The position numbers and the translations under genes are program-made. Shown piece by piece: positions 52,741 to 63,500 of a stretch of 64,000 bases of DNA. The stretch is taken from NCBI GenBank assembly GCA_943356435.1, contig CALREY010000004.1, positions 1 through 64,000 of the forward strand. The letters are read 5' to 3'. Origin of the DNA: Candidatus Altimarinota bacterium. Its GTDB lineage: Bacteria > Patescibacteriota > Gracilibacteria > BD1-5 > UBA6164. Every line of letters begins with the position of its first letter. The stretch's first letter is position 1. Under the pieces are notes generated by a model. The model was not told where the DNA came from. It ran no database searches and saw only the letters and a program-made list of their open reading frames with translations.

Positions 52741-52900
52741 AATTATGGAATCGATTAATAAAGAAAATGTATGAGGAGGAGTTACACAATCATATTACCT
52801 CATTTTTTAACAACACCAAAATAGCCCTACTTTTTCAGAATTACACAATCGAAAGTAGCGCGATATGGTGACTATATGAATAAATAGAGAAAAAGCAAGA

Positions 52901-52930
52901 AAAAAACTAAGAAAATTTTCTTAGTTTTTT
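52901..52930. terminator. terminator of the first S74 gene
   Basis: AAAAAACTAAGAAAA and TTTTCTTAGTTTTTT, just past the stop codon on the minus strand. Confidence 0.8.
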
Positions 52931-52935
52931 ATTTA

Positions 52936-53703
52936 TTATTTATTTTCGAGTTTTTCTAATCTTTTTAATATTTCTTCATTTTGTTTTGATAATTTTTCTA
53001 TTTGTTTATCTTTTTCATCATTTTGTTTTTTTAATTCTTTTACTGCTTCTATTAATACAGGAGTAAATCATACATAATTCACACTTTTTATTCATTTATC
53101 ATCCTCACTTACCAATTCTGGTATTACTTCTTCCACTTCTTGAGCTATAACTCAATATTGTAATCTTTGGTCTTTATTTTTATCTTTCCAATTATAAGTT
53201 ACTCCATTTATTTTACTTAATAAATCCAATCATTTATTTATATCATCTATATTTGTTTTTAATCTCTTATCTGATGCCTGTGTTAATGTTCATGCAATCC
53301 ACATATTTCATGCAGGTGTAATGGACATTAAAGGAATTCCTAATCAAAATGTTCATTTCCATATTACAAAATCTCAATTAGATTCATGAGTAATAGCATT
53401 GTTATTAGTTCATCAATCATTTCATAAAATCATTGCTCAATAATTTGATCAATTTGTAATATGCAAATGAGCTTTTGGACTACTAGTTCATATACCTACT
53501 TTACCACTCCCATCAGTAAATATACCACTAGCTCTTTGTCATGCGTCATTCAATTTAGTTGCCATATCATTCCAAACAGTTGCTGTTAATGTATCTCATG
53601 TAGTTACTGATGACAGATTGGTCCATGCTGATACTAGTCAGTATGATAGTAACAATGTTAATAATATTGATATGCTTGTTTTTGTGTATTTTTGTATTTT
53701 CAT
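52936..53703 (-). CDS. secreted protein with S74 intramolecular chaperone domain (copy 1)
   Basis: 255 residues. The signal peptide MKIQKYTKTSISILLTLLLS through VSA is followed by a short beta-rich passenger (GKVGIGTSSPKAHLHITNGS). The peptidase S74-type chaperone domain (SDKRLKTNIDDINKGLDLLS, YGVIAQEVEEVIPEL, VNYVGFTPVLIEAVKEL) and a C-terminal coiled coil complete it. In phage tail spikes this domain trimerises the passenger and then cuts itself off; the coiled coil supports a trimer here. A fibre or surface role in a bacterium with a signal peptide is inferred. The first ~70 residues nearly equal the neighbour at 53787-54818. Confidence 0.85.
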
Positions 53704-53743
53704 AAGATTTATTTTATTATATAAAATATGTAATTCATTATAA

Positions 53744-53781
53744 CAAAAACTCCAAAAATCAAAATGTTTTTTGGAGTTTTT
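53744..53781 (-). terminator. terminator of the second S74 gene
   Basis: AAAAACTCCAAAAA and TTTTTTGGAGTTTTT around TCAAAATG. Confidence 0.8.
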
Positions 53782-53786
53782 GGAGT

Positions 53787-54818
53787 TTATTTATTTTCTA
53801 ATTTTTCTACTCTTTTTATCAAATCTTCTATTTGTTTATCTTTTTTTTCATTTTCTTTCTTTAATTCTTTTACAGCTTCTATTAAAGGTGCTGTTAATTT
53901 ACCATAATCTACTGATTTATATCATTCACTATCAGTTGTTACAAATTCTGGAAATATTTTTTCTACATCTTGTGCTATCACTCATGAATCTTGTTTTTTA
54001 GATTCTTTCCATGTAAAATTTACTCATCTAAGATTTGATATTTTTTCTAATGAATTTTTTATTGGATATATATTTTCTTTTTTTCTAATATCAGAAGTTG
54101 TATTCCAAGCAGTAGCTAATGCAGTCCCATTTACATGTAGTTTTTGAGTTGCTGATGCTATTCATACTCATAAATTTCATCATCAAGTAACCATAGAAAC
54201 CATACCTGCTGTAGGTTGTATGTGAAGTGTTGCTGCATTTCAACCATATGATCATATAGCTTGTCAATCCAAACTTGTTTGAATATTTAATTCGTTGTCT
54301 CATTGAGAATACAGATTAATTTGATCATCATTATTAAAACCTAAACTCAATTTTGATCTAGGTGAAGTAGTTCATATTCATACATTTCATCAATTTTCAA
54401 AAAACATACGCGAAGCATATCATGATGAATTTTCTCTAAAATTTAATCAGTATCAATCTAAAAGAGCCAAACTCCATTCTATTGATGGATTTTTCAATGA
54501 GAATGCTGGTACATATGTAGGTCAAGTAACTGATGTTTGTACCCTAACTTCTGAATGTCATGCATTATTATACACATGTAATCTAGTTCAAGGAGTATTT
54601 ATACCTACACCTACATTACTACTCCCATCAGTAAATATACCACTTGCTCTTTGTCATGCATCATTCAATTTAGTAGCCATATCATTCCAAACAGTTGCTG
54701 TTAATGTGTCTCATGTAGTTACTGATGACAAATTGGTCCATGCTGATACTAGTCAGTATGATAGTAGTAAGGTTAATAATATTGATATACTTGTTTTTGT
54801 GTATTTTTGTATTTTCAT
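53787..54818 (-). CDS. secreted protein with S74 intramolecular chaperone domain (copy 2)
   Basis: 343 residues. The same signal peptide and TNLSSVTTGDTLTATVWNDM start is followed by a longer passenger with repeated (N/G)VGIGTTSPRSKL-type beta turns, which are common in tail-fibre-like proteins. The S74 domain (SDIRKKENIYPIKNSLEKIS, SGVIAQDVEKIFPEF, KSVDYGKLTAPLIEAVKEL) and coiled coil end the protein. The DNA of the first ~200 coding bases and the upstream region match copy 1 almost exactly, while the passengers differ, so this looks like cassette exchange after tandem duplication. Confidence 0.85.
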
Positions 54819-54857
54819 AGGATTTATTTGTATAATAAAATATGTAACTCATTATAA

Positions 54858-54896
54858 CAAAAACTCACAAAAACAAAATGTTTTTATGAGTTTTTA
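54858..54896 (-). terminator. znuB terminator
   Basis: AAAAACTCACAAAAAC and TTTTTATGAGTTTTT with loop AAAATG, past the znuB stop codon. Confidence 0.65.
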
Positions 54897-54923
54897 TAAA
54901 TAACATATATTCACTTTTTCTAA

Positions 54924-55736
54924 CTATTTCACTCTTCTAAAAAATATGGAAAACAAGAAAAATACTGCAAAAAATCATAACAAAATAAACGAAATAATTC
55001 AACTAGCTGATATATCAAAATAATAAGATATAGTTATTCATGAAATCACTGACAATATAGAGATAATCTCGGCTATTACTATTGTCGATTTGAAGCTCCG
55101 GCTGATTTGAGTAGAAACTATTACTGGTAAAATAATCAAAACAGATAACAATAATATTCCTGTAATAGGTATAGCTAGAGTAATAAGCATAGATACCAAA
55201 ATAATGAAAATCAAGTTGATTAATTTAGTATTTATCCCAGATGCTTCGGCATTGTCTTCGTCATAAGTGACTTTTATAAGTGCATCTTTTATAAAAAATA
55301 ATACAAGCAATATTATAATAGCTAACACGATTATCAGATTTACATCACTCTTTGAAACCAGTGATATACTCCCAAACAAATACGATGAAATATTTATCAT
55401 AAATTTATTATTTAGACTTACCATAGTAGCAACAATAGCTAGATTGAAAGCCAAAAACAAAGCAAGCACCATATCTCATGCTAGTCTCTTTGATAATCTG
55501 AGTTTTTCTATCACTACTGCTGAAAATACAGAATAAACTAGAGTAGTAATCATAGGAGAATATCCGCTAGACAATCACAAAATAACTCATGTAAGTGATG
55601 AGTGAGAAAGTGTATCAGATATCATTGTATATCTTCTTATAATTAAAAATACTCCTATTATAGGTCAAAGTATTGATAGTATAATTCATACAATAAATGC
55701 ATTTTGCATAAATTCATATTGAAATATCTCTAACAT
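54924..55736 (-). CDS. znuB: zinc ABC transporter permease (ABC-3 family)
   Basis: 270 residues, about eight membrane helices. It has the family pattern LGPIIGVFLIIRRYTMISDTL near the N-terminus, LVYSVFSAVVIEKL, EASGINTKLINLIF and AIPITGILLLSVLIILPVIV. It partners ZnuC and ZnuA to import Zn2+ (or Mn2+) across the inner membrane. A 224-base cluster of palindromic elements separates it from znuC. Confidence 0.88.
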
Positions 55737-55761
55737 TATATTTTATTATTGGTTAATGATA

Positions 55762-55950
55762 ATCCCCCGGCTTTCTGCCACCCCCTTAATAAGGGGGACT
55801 TTTTTGTAGCTATTTCCTCCCTAATTTTAGGGAGGATTAAGGTGGGTTAAGTATCTATTCCCCCCGCCTTACTAAGGAGGGGGTTAGGGGGTGGTCTGTA
55901 GCTATTTCTTCCTTATACTTAAGGGAAGTACCCGAAGGGGGATGGGATAG
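55762..55950. repeat. dense cluster of four palindromic elements between znuC and znuB
   Basis: Copies include CCACCCCCTTAATAAGGGGG, TTCCTCCCTAATTTTAGGGA, CCCGCCTTACTAAGGAGGGG and TTCCTTATACTTAAGGGAAG. The GTTAGGGGGTGGT tails match the cysS copies and CCCGAAGGGGG matches the hemW copy. No gene lies in this stretch. Confidence 0.9.
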
Positions 55951-55960
55951 TATGATTTAT

Positions 55961-56704
55961 CTAAAAAAACTCTATTTCTTGTGACTTAAACATATTTTCT
56001 ATATTTCATAAATGTTTCTTTGTGTCAGCACACTCAGAACAACTATTGTTTCATAAATACCATAATCTCTTTATCTTTTCTTGGATAAATTTAGTATCGT
56101 GAGAGATGAGAATAATCGTGATATTGTGTACTTCATTTAAATGTGAAAGTAGGTCATAGAAATGTTTTTGTGCTATCAGATCTACTCATGCAGTTGGCTC
56201 ATCCATGATAATAATATCTGGATTTGAAATCAATGCTTTGGCTATTAATACCCTCTGTTTTTGTCATCCAGATAGATTTGAAAACGGTGTATTTATGTAT
56301 TCGAACATATTTGTATGTTTGAGTGCTTTTTCAATAGTCTCATATGAACATGTTTCTCTAAAATGATCATATATTCATCATTTTGATTTATTTCACATTT
56401 TTACTATTTCTTTTACTGTTATCGGTACAATATTATCTATCATCTGAGCTTTTTGAGATATATATTCTATATTCAATTTGCTCTTTGAAATAGCTTCTGA
56501 TTTATCATTGTACCAAAATATACTTCAACTACTTGGCTTCAATAATCACAAAATTAGCTTGATTAATGTAGTTTTACCGCTTCCGTTTTCTCAAAAAACA
56601 CCAATAAAATCTCATTTATTTACACTTGTGTTTAAATGAGAAAATATGTTTTTTGAGTCTGTATATGAAAAAGAAATATCTTTTAAATCTATTATTTTAG
56701 TCAT
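55961..56704 (-). CDS. znuC: zinc ABC transporter ATPase
   Basis: 247 residues. Walker A GENGSGKTTLIKLIL, Q-loop near EYISQKAQ, the ABC signature NLSGGQKQRVLIAKAL (second Gly UGA) and Walker B IIIMDEPTAG with the H-loop ISHD are all visible. It powers Zn2+ uptake with ZnuB. Its start overlaps the znuA stop by one base. Confidence 0.93.
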
Positions 56705-57657
56705 TATTTATTGCTACATTCTAATCAAGTTTTTAAAAACCATAGATTTGCATCCATGATAGATAATAAATCTTGTTTTTTATTTGTATCTTCTGAGCTA
56801 AGAGTTTCTAGTGGATGTAAATATAATACTGTTACTCATGCTTCATCTCTGATTGTATCTGCGTATTTAGTAGATACGAATTTTTCAGAAAATATGTATT
56901 TTAATTTTTGATTTTTTACCAATCTTATAAGTGAAGTCATATCTTTTGCACTTGGTTCTTGGTCTGGAGATATTCAATATACTCATTTTTGCCTAAATCA
57001 ATAGTCACGAGCTATATATCAAAATGCTTCATGAAAAGTCACCATTTGAATCATTTTACACTTTGCTAAATCCTTGTTATATTTAGCATCCATATCTGTT
57101 ATTTTTTGCAATATAGATTTATCCAAGTTTGTAAATCAGTTTTTTTCTAGCTCTGCAACCAATATATCTCACATTTCTCTATATTCTTTCGGAGACAGCC
57201 AAGTATGTGGGTCTATATTACCATGTTCGTGTGAGTCTGTTATTTTTTCTTTTTTATTTTTTACTAATTTGATAGGATTTTTCAATTGCTCACTTATCAT
57301 AATTATAGGAACATTTTTTATACTTTCTAATAATTTTTCCTCATAAGCCTCCATTCATAATCAATTCAATATTATCATTTTTGATTTTCACATTTCCCCT
57401 ACTTGTTTCAATGTTGGCTCAAAATCATGTGGTTCTCATCAAGCTGGAACTAGATTGATAACTTCTGCTTTGTCTCAAACCAGTGACTTAGTCAAAAAAT
57501 AAATAGGATAAAAAGAAGTATATATCACTGGTTTTTCTAGTTTTTGAGATTGTTCTAGCTTATCTTCACTTTTTATTATTTCTCATCCATTTCAATCATT
57601 ACAAGATGATAAAAAAATAGATAATAAAAGTGTTAGAATTATAATTGATTTTTTCAT
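56704..57657 (-). CDS. znuA: zinc ABC transporter substrate-binding lipoprotein
   Basis: 317 residues. A signal peptide with lipobox LSSC (Cys near residue 19), the TSFYPIYFLTKSLVGDKAEV start, GEPHDFEPT (first ligand His), SHEHGNIDPHTWLSP (His-rich loop and second ligand), MVTFHEAFGYIARDYG (third) and YGISPDQEPSAKD match ZnuA/TroA cluster A-I binding proteins. It captures Zn2+ outside the membrane. It overlaps znuC and follows fur closely. Confidence 0.92.
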
Positions 57658-57679
57658 TTTATGTAGTTAATAAATAACA

Positions 57680-58075
57680 TTAAGAACATTTTTTACATAT
57701 TCATAATACTCAAATATTATGTGATTTGATTATAAATCACATTTTCTTAGCCTCTTCAAATAATTTTTTACATATATTATCTGAATGAAAACTAATTATA
57801 GTATCACACTTTTCACATTTCATATGTTCATGATGATGTTTTTCATCTATTAACTCATATGTAATTGCTGTTCATCATAATTCTACTTTTCTCAGAATTA
57901 ATAATTCTAAAAACAGATTCAAAGTTCTAAATATACTTGATCTTCATATTTTTTTAAAATTATTTTGTATGTCATTATAAGTAAAAATATGTTTGGTTTT
58001 GATAAATTCAAATATATCTACTCTCTCTTTTGTAACTCTCAGATTAGATTTTTTTAATAATTGTTCTATGTTCAT
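57680..58075 (-). CDS. fur: Fur family metal regulator (Zur-like)
   Basis: 131 residues. A winged-helix N-terminus (KSNLRVTKERVDIFEFIKT), GRSSIFRTLNLFLEL and a metal-binding part with HHHEHMKCEKC and GICKKC. The two CxxC pairs form the structural zinc site typical of Zur/Fur. Its place directly before znuA argues for a zinc-sensing repressor, inferred from context; an operator is not evident by eye. Confidence 0.85.
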
Positions 58076-58108
58076 ATTATTGGGACTTAGTATCAATAAA
58101 GTAAATTC

Positions 58109-58135
58109 ATTATATTTAAAAAAGTTTTTTGTCAA
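58109..58135 (-). promoter_or_regulatory. promoter of the fur-znuA-znuC set
   Basis: On the minus strand, TTGACA (58130-58135), a 15-base spacer and TATAAT (58109-58114), 34 bases before the fur start. Both hexamers are perfect. Confidence 0.65.
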
Positions 58136-58170
58136 AGTTTTTGACTAATGTTAATTTCAAAATAAAATAA

Positions 58171-58254
58171 GGGGGAACATTAACCCATCCTTATAAATTG
58201 ATGGGACAAAATTAACCCATCCTTGAATTCCTTCCCTAATATTAGGGAAGGAGG
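58171..58254. repeat. palindromic elements and direct repeat between fur and mltG
   Basis: TTAACCCATCCTT occurs twice 32 bases apart, followed by CCTTCCCTAATATTAGGGAA-GG. The spacer 58076-58302 contains only this, the fur promoter and AT-rich DNA. Confidence 0.8.
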
Positions 58255-58302
58255 CCCAAACTAATAATTTAAGTGATGGTATTTTAAAATTAACTAATAA
58301 TA

Positions 58303-59337
58303 ATGTTTAGAAATAGAAATATATGATTACAAAAAAAACAAAACCCTATGATAAAACTATTTAAATACTTAATAATAATCTGAATACTGATATGAATTTC
58401 GTTTACATTTATTTATTCGAATTTCAAATCAGCAATACTAGTGGAAGATGAAACAATAATCAAAGTAGAGGATGGAGAAACTCTAGATAGTATACCAGGA
58501 AAATTGGGAATAAATCCTAATTATTTCAAAATCTATACCAAGTTAAACGATGTAAAACTAGAATTAAAAACTGGTAATTATAAAATAGAAAAAAACTCAG
58601 ATATAGCACATGTAATAAAGTGATTGGAAAAACCTGTATTTATGTGAGAAATAAATCTGACTTTATTAGAGTGATGGAATATATATGATATAGATGAATA
58701 TTTGCTAGATAAATGATTGATTAAAAAATGAGAATATATCAAATATGTAACTAGTAGTGACAAAATAGAAAAATTAACAGAATTTTATAAATTTATTAAA
58801 TGACTGGATTCTTTAGAATGATTTTTGTATCCTGATACTTATACAGTTGATTCAGGTAATTTCAAGATAAATAATCTAGTAACAAAGCAATTGGATAGTT
58901 TCGAAAGCAAAGTTTATAATGAATTATTAACAGACTTAAGTAACAAAGATATAGAAGAGCTAGTAAATCTAGCAAGTATAGTAGAAAAAGAAGAAAGAAA
59001 TAGCAAACAAAAGGCTACAGTAGCAGGAATATTGAAAAAAAGACTAAATGATGATTGGTATATATGAGCAGATGCAACAGTGTGTTATCCACATAAATTG
59101 ACATCGCAAGAGTGTAAAAAAGTAGTAAGTAAATACATAAAAGAAGAATCAGACTACAATACTAGAACAATGAAGTGATTGCCAAAAACTCCGATTTGAA
59201 ATCCTAGCTATGACACTATAAATGCAACACTGAATGACAAAGAAACTCCGTATTGGTTCTATTTACATGATAGTGATTGAATAATTCATTATGCAGAGAC
59301 AAATGAGGAGCATAATGCAAATAAAGAAAAGTATTAA
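58303..59337 (+). CDS. mltG: endolytic murein transglycosylase MltG
   Basis: 344 residues. A cytosolic leader, one membrane helix (LFKYLIIIGILIGISFTFIY), a LysM-like subdomain (VEDGETLDSIPGKLGI), EGFLYPDTYTVD and the catalytic LASIVEKEER (Glu within SIVEKE) are followed by GLPKTPIGNPSYDTINATLN. It cleaves nascent glycan strands at the outer membrane face. The ATG at 58303 is in frame with the one at 58348; the upstream one is chosen because it is the first, but either is possible. Confidence 0.9.
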
Positions 59338-59377
59338 AAAAACCCATTTAAATCATATGATTTAAATGGTTTTTTTG
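59337..59377 (+). terminator. mltG terminator
   Basis: AAAACCCATTTAAATCATAT and its complement ATGATTTAAATGGTTTT with a T run. Confidence 0.85.
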
Positions 59378-59399
59378 TGTAGTGGAGTTGTATTTGTGT

Positions 59400-59480
59400 T
59401 TTCTATTCAAGTATAGTGTTGAGTTACCTTTTTCATCTGTTATACTGATGATTTGGTTTAGTTTGTTGTAGGTATATAAA
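59400..59480 (-). pseudogene. RHS/YD-repeat remnant
   Basis: The minus-strand frame reads YNKLNQIISITDEKGNSTLY, a good match to one YD repeat of RHS proteins (YDxLNRLTSITDxxGNxTxY). It is bounded by TAA stops and has no start of its own. It seems a residue of a deleted RHS-type gene. Confidence 0.5.
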
Positions 59481-59481
59481 A

Positions 59482-59519
59482 AAACAAAGTAACTACCTTA
59501 TTGGTAATTACTTTGTTTG
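59482..59519 (-). terminator. terminator of the small membrane protein pair
   Basis: AAACAAAGTAACTACC and GGTAATTACTTTGTTT around TTATT. Confidence 0.85.
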
Positions 59520-59539
59520 ACTTTAAACTATATTATGAA

Positions 59540-60025
59540 TTAATACTCCTCTTTACATGGATGAGTAACTATATACTCAAATAAATCTCTAGAAAAATCA
59601 TAAGGTCATCAACTAAAATTTCAACCTACATTAGCTCACGTATACATCATACGAACAGGTATATCATATTTAGGATATGCATAATAAATACTTCTATATA
59701 AAATTCTATAAATTAATGATTCTATTTTAAATCAAAACATATATGGTTCATTTCAGTTATCATTATTAATAATATAACAATTCGTTATTGGCTTAATATC
59801 AGTATTATATAGTTTATTAAATTCTATTAAAGTATAAAATTTTTCTGCATCATTAGGTATTTCATCTAATATTACTTTTGCTTTATCTAACTGTTCAAAA
59901 TTATATTTATCTGTTTTGATTTTATCATGTTCAAATAAAAAACTATATAATATTATCAGAATACAAATAATACTTATAAATGATACTATGTTAATTCATA
60001 TTTTAATTAGTGTTTTTTTATTCAT
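59540..60025 (-). CDS. small membrane-anchored protein, copy A
   Basis: 161 residues. A single N-terminal membrane helix (about residues 9-30), then an outward domain with YNFEQLDKAK, IKPITNCYIINN and YAYPKYDIPVR. It is a paralog of the adjacent copy B (same length, shared YNFEQL, IKPI-NC, AYPKYD). Family not known. It is the last gene of an operon whose first gene is a giant secreted protein. Confidence 0.7.
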
Positions 60026-60036
60026 AGTTATATTTA

Positions 60037-60522
60037 TTATTTATCACATATATGAGATATTGTAGACTTAAAATGCATTAAATTTCAATCAAAACATCTA
60101 GGTCTTCAATCACAAAAATTCATATATGGTAAATCATATTTAGGATAAGCATAACTTGCTCAAAAATATATAATTTTATACATCAATGATTCTAATTTAA
60201 ATCAAAATATATATCAAATTCATTGTTTTTGATTGTAATTATCAAAATAGTTTGTACTTACTATATAAAAACAATTTTTTATAGGCTTTATCTGTAATCA
60301 GTATTTATTATTAAACTCCTTTAAATCAACAAAATTATATTGTTCTCTTTGTACATCTTTTAAAGTCATTTTTACTTTTTCTAACTGTTCAAAATTATAA
60401 TTATCTATTGCTAATTTGTCTTGCTCAAATATCAGACTATATATAATCACTGATACATATATGATTAGTATAAACATTATTAATTTTAAAATATTTATTA
60501 TGTATTTACTATTTATTTTCAT
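60037..60522 (-). CDS. small membrane-anchored protein, copy B
   Basis: 161 residues, N-terminal helix (about residues 12-32), NYNFEQLEKVKMTLKD, QIKPIKNCFYIV, a YIFGFKLESLMYKIIYFG segment and YAYPKYDLPY. It starts 21 bases after the giant gene stop and ends 11 bases before copy A starts. Function unknown; position suggests an accessory or immunity-like partner of the giant protein, which is inference. Confidence 0.7.
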
Positions 60523-60543
60523 ATTTTTATTGTTTAATTTAAT

Positions 60544-63500
60544 CTATTTATTATTTATTGCATGATATGTTTTAAATATATCTGATTTTCAATTATATTT
60601 TCAATCTTTGTCTTTATCTATTTCGTGAACAATAGATTTATCAGTATTATTTAAAACCTCTTTCCAATTAATATCAAAATTTTGTGGCTCATTCACTGTA
60701 TCAATATTATCAATATAAATAGTTGAATTTTTCTTTGTTTTTTCATTATTAAAGTTATCAATTAACAATTTATATTTTCATTTTTTTCTATCACCAAAAT
60801 CAATATTTAAATTATTATTTGAAGATTTGTATAAATCTATTTTTCAAGTACTTGTTTCTACATTTTCTATTTTTGTATAATAATCTCCTCATGCTATCAT
60901 TAAATCATATTTTTCTTGTCATTTTCAAATAATTTTTATGGTTATATCTTGTTTTTTTGGCAAATATATTTGTTTCCATGTATTTAGTGTTGTTCAACTT
61001 AATGTATCACTTAATGGAACTATTACATTAACTCATGGGATTTCGTCAAAAATACTTCAGCTTAAAAATCAAGATATTCTTCAAGAAGTATCAACTACAT
61101 ATAAATCATTACTTCAAGATAGTGTAATAAGTTCATCTTTTTTATCAAATCATAATGGACGAGATTTATTATTTCAGTTATATATATCATTTAAATCTAC
61201 TAGTGACATATCTGTATATGAAATCCAATCTTTATAATGCGGAGCTACCCAACTTCATGTTGAATTTATTTCAATATATTGATTATATGCTATATAATCT
61301 GCATTTTTTGGATATTGTATATTATTATCCCGAAAATAAATTCTTTTTGTTCAATCTAATTCTTCTTCAACTTTATAAGGAACTACAGCATGTCATACAT
61401 TAGTTTCTCAAAAATAGTTATTCGCTACCTTTCAATAAAAATTTAATACATATGTTTTATCTTGGTTATATTTTAATGTATTAAATATATTTAGTGCTCA
61501 TGTATAATTTGAATTATTTTTATTCTGAACTACATTATATTGCATAAGTTGAAATGCAAGAATTGTTTTTAAATTATCTTCATATTCATTCCATTGACCA
61601 TATCAATTTGTACTTAATTTATCTATATTATTCCATATTGTTCAATTTCATATTCTTGATGAAAATGTTGGAAAATATGTTTGTAAAAAGTTAGGGTGTG
61701 TATATTGCATTGCTGATGAAACAGCCATACCATAACAATTTCATCACTGTAATGCATCATCTCTATTTAATCATACAACCTCAAAAGAATCAAACAATTG
61801 ATTATCTGATAGTCAAGATAAATCAAAAGCTAAATCAAATAATTCCCATTTATTTCAATCTATTTTAGAACGTACGATAGGTTGAGTTGATGTTACTCAA
61901 TAAAATCATCATGTAAGTAGTTTTCATGGATATATACAACTTAATGGATCCGTTATACAATTAAAGTAAGCTGGACTACTATTTGCAAATTTATACCCAT
62001 AAGGATATGGTTCAAATCATTCAAATAATGCATAATCATATTCCCATTGACTACTATTATTTCCATACTCTCTTGTTTCACTAGCATTTCAATCACTTGT
62101 TTCTTTTGTTACATTCCATGAATAATTTCATGCTCATGGATATGATACTATTACTTGCTCACTAAACTGACTTGCTCACGTAAATGCTCAGTATATAGTA
62201 TCAATTGGAATAATTTCTCATTGTTTATATATTTCAAATTTCAACCTCATTAATTTATTTACTTCATTTATTCACTCTGCACTCAATATTATTCAAGTAC
62301 CTGATTGAAATTTACCTATTTTTTCTCATAGATCTATAGGTTGCTTAGCTAATCATGGACTTTGTACATATTGCTGTAAATTCGTTGGAGCTTCAAGTTT
62401 TCATTCAGTTAATTCTACACTGTTTATAACGGGTGTTTTTGTAGTATCACTTGTATCTCAAAGAAGCTCTATTTTATAATATAATTTATCTGTAGTTAGT
62501 CAAAATAAATTATTTAAATTTATATTTGTTGTTCAATTTAAATCTGATTCATTTATTTCATAAAATGAACTATTATTATTACTTACTGTAAACTTAAAAT
62601 TTGTTCATATTGGTATTGTTCTATCTATATTTATTCTAATATAATTCATTCATGTCGGTATTGTTATTTCTGAACTATTATAAATTAAATTATTTTCTAT
62701 ATATAAATTTGTATCAGTTCAGTCTTTTTTTACTTTGTAGTATGAAAATTTATTAGTTGTATAATAATCACCCTCAAACCAATATATATATATTGAATCA
62801 TTATTAACATATGAGTAATATTTATCAGCTATTTTTGTTTCTCATGTTCAATCTTTTTTAACTTTATATACAGATAAATTTGACCATTCCCCAGAAGTAA
62901 AAAATAAATAATCTCACTCTATAAGCATTACGTAGGCAACAATTTTATTACTAAGTTTCATTCATAAAGTATCAACTTCTGATCAATCTTTTTTTACTCT
63001 ATATAATAAATAATTATCAATAGGATTGTTATAATAAATATAAAGGTCATCACTAATCAATAATTGTGCTAATTCAGCATTTATAATTTTTATTCATCAT
63101 GTACTTATTTCACTTCAATCTTTTTTTATTCTATATGGTTTATTATTATCATTTTGATTATTATAATATATATAATCTAAATCAATAAAAGTTCACCAAG
63201 AATAAGGTATGTCAATTACTTTTGTTCATCATGTATATGACTCAGTTCAATCTTTTTTTATTCTATATAATTTATATTCATCAGTTGGATTATTATAATA
63301 AATATATTCTCAATCTGACATACTTGCAGATGAATTTGGCATATCAATTACTTTTGTTCATCATGTATTTGCTTCAGTTCAATCTTTTTTTATTCTATAT
63401 AATTTATATTCATCAGTTGGATCAATATAGTAAATATAATATGAATCAATAAAAATTCACCAAGAATAAGGTATATCAATTACTTTTGTTCATCATGTAT

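Noticed and set aside
52741-52807. Short frame starting MESINKENVGGGVTQ upstream of rpoB
   Set aside because: Only 21 codons, directly behind a degenerate element, no promoter or SD; not supportable as a gene.
63222-63452. Plus-strand ORF with internal repeats
   Set aside because: Antisense image of the propeller-type repeats of the giant secreted protein.
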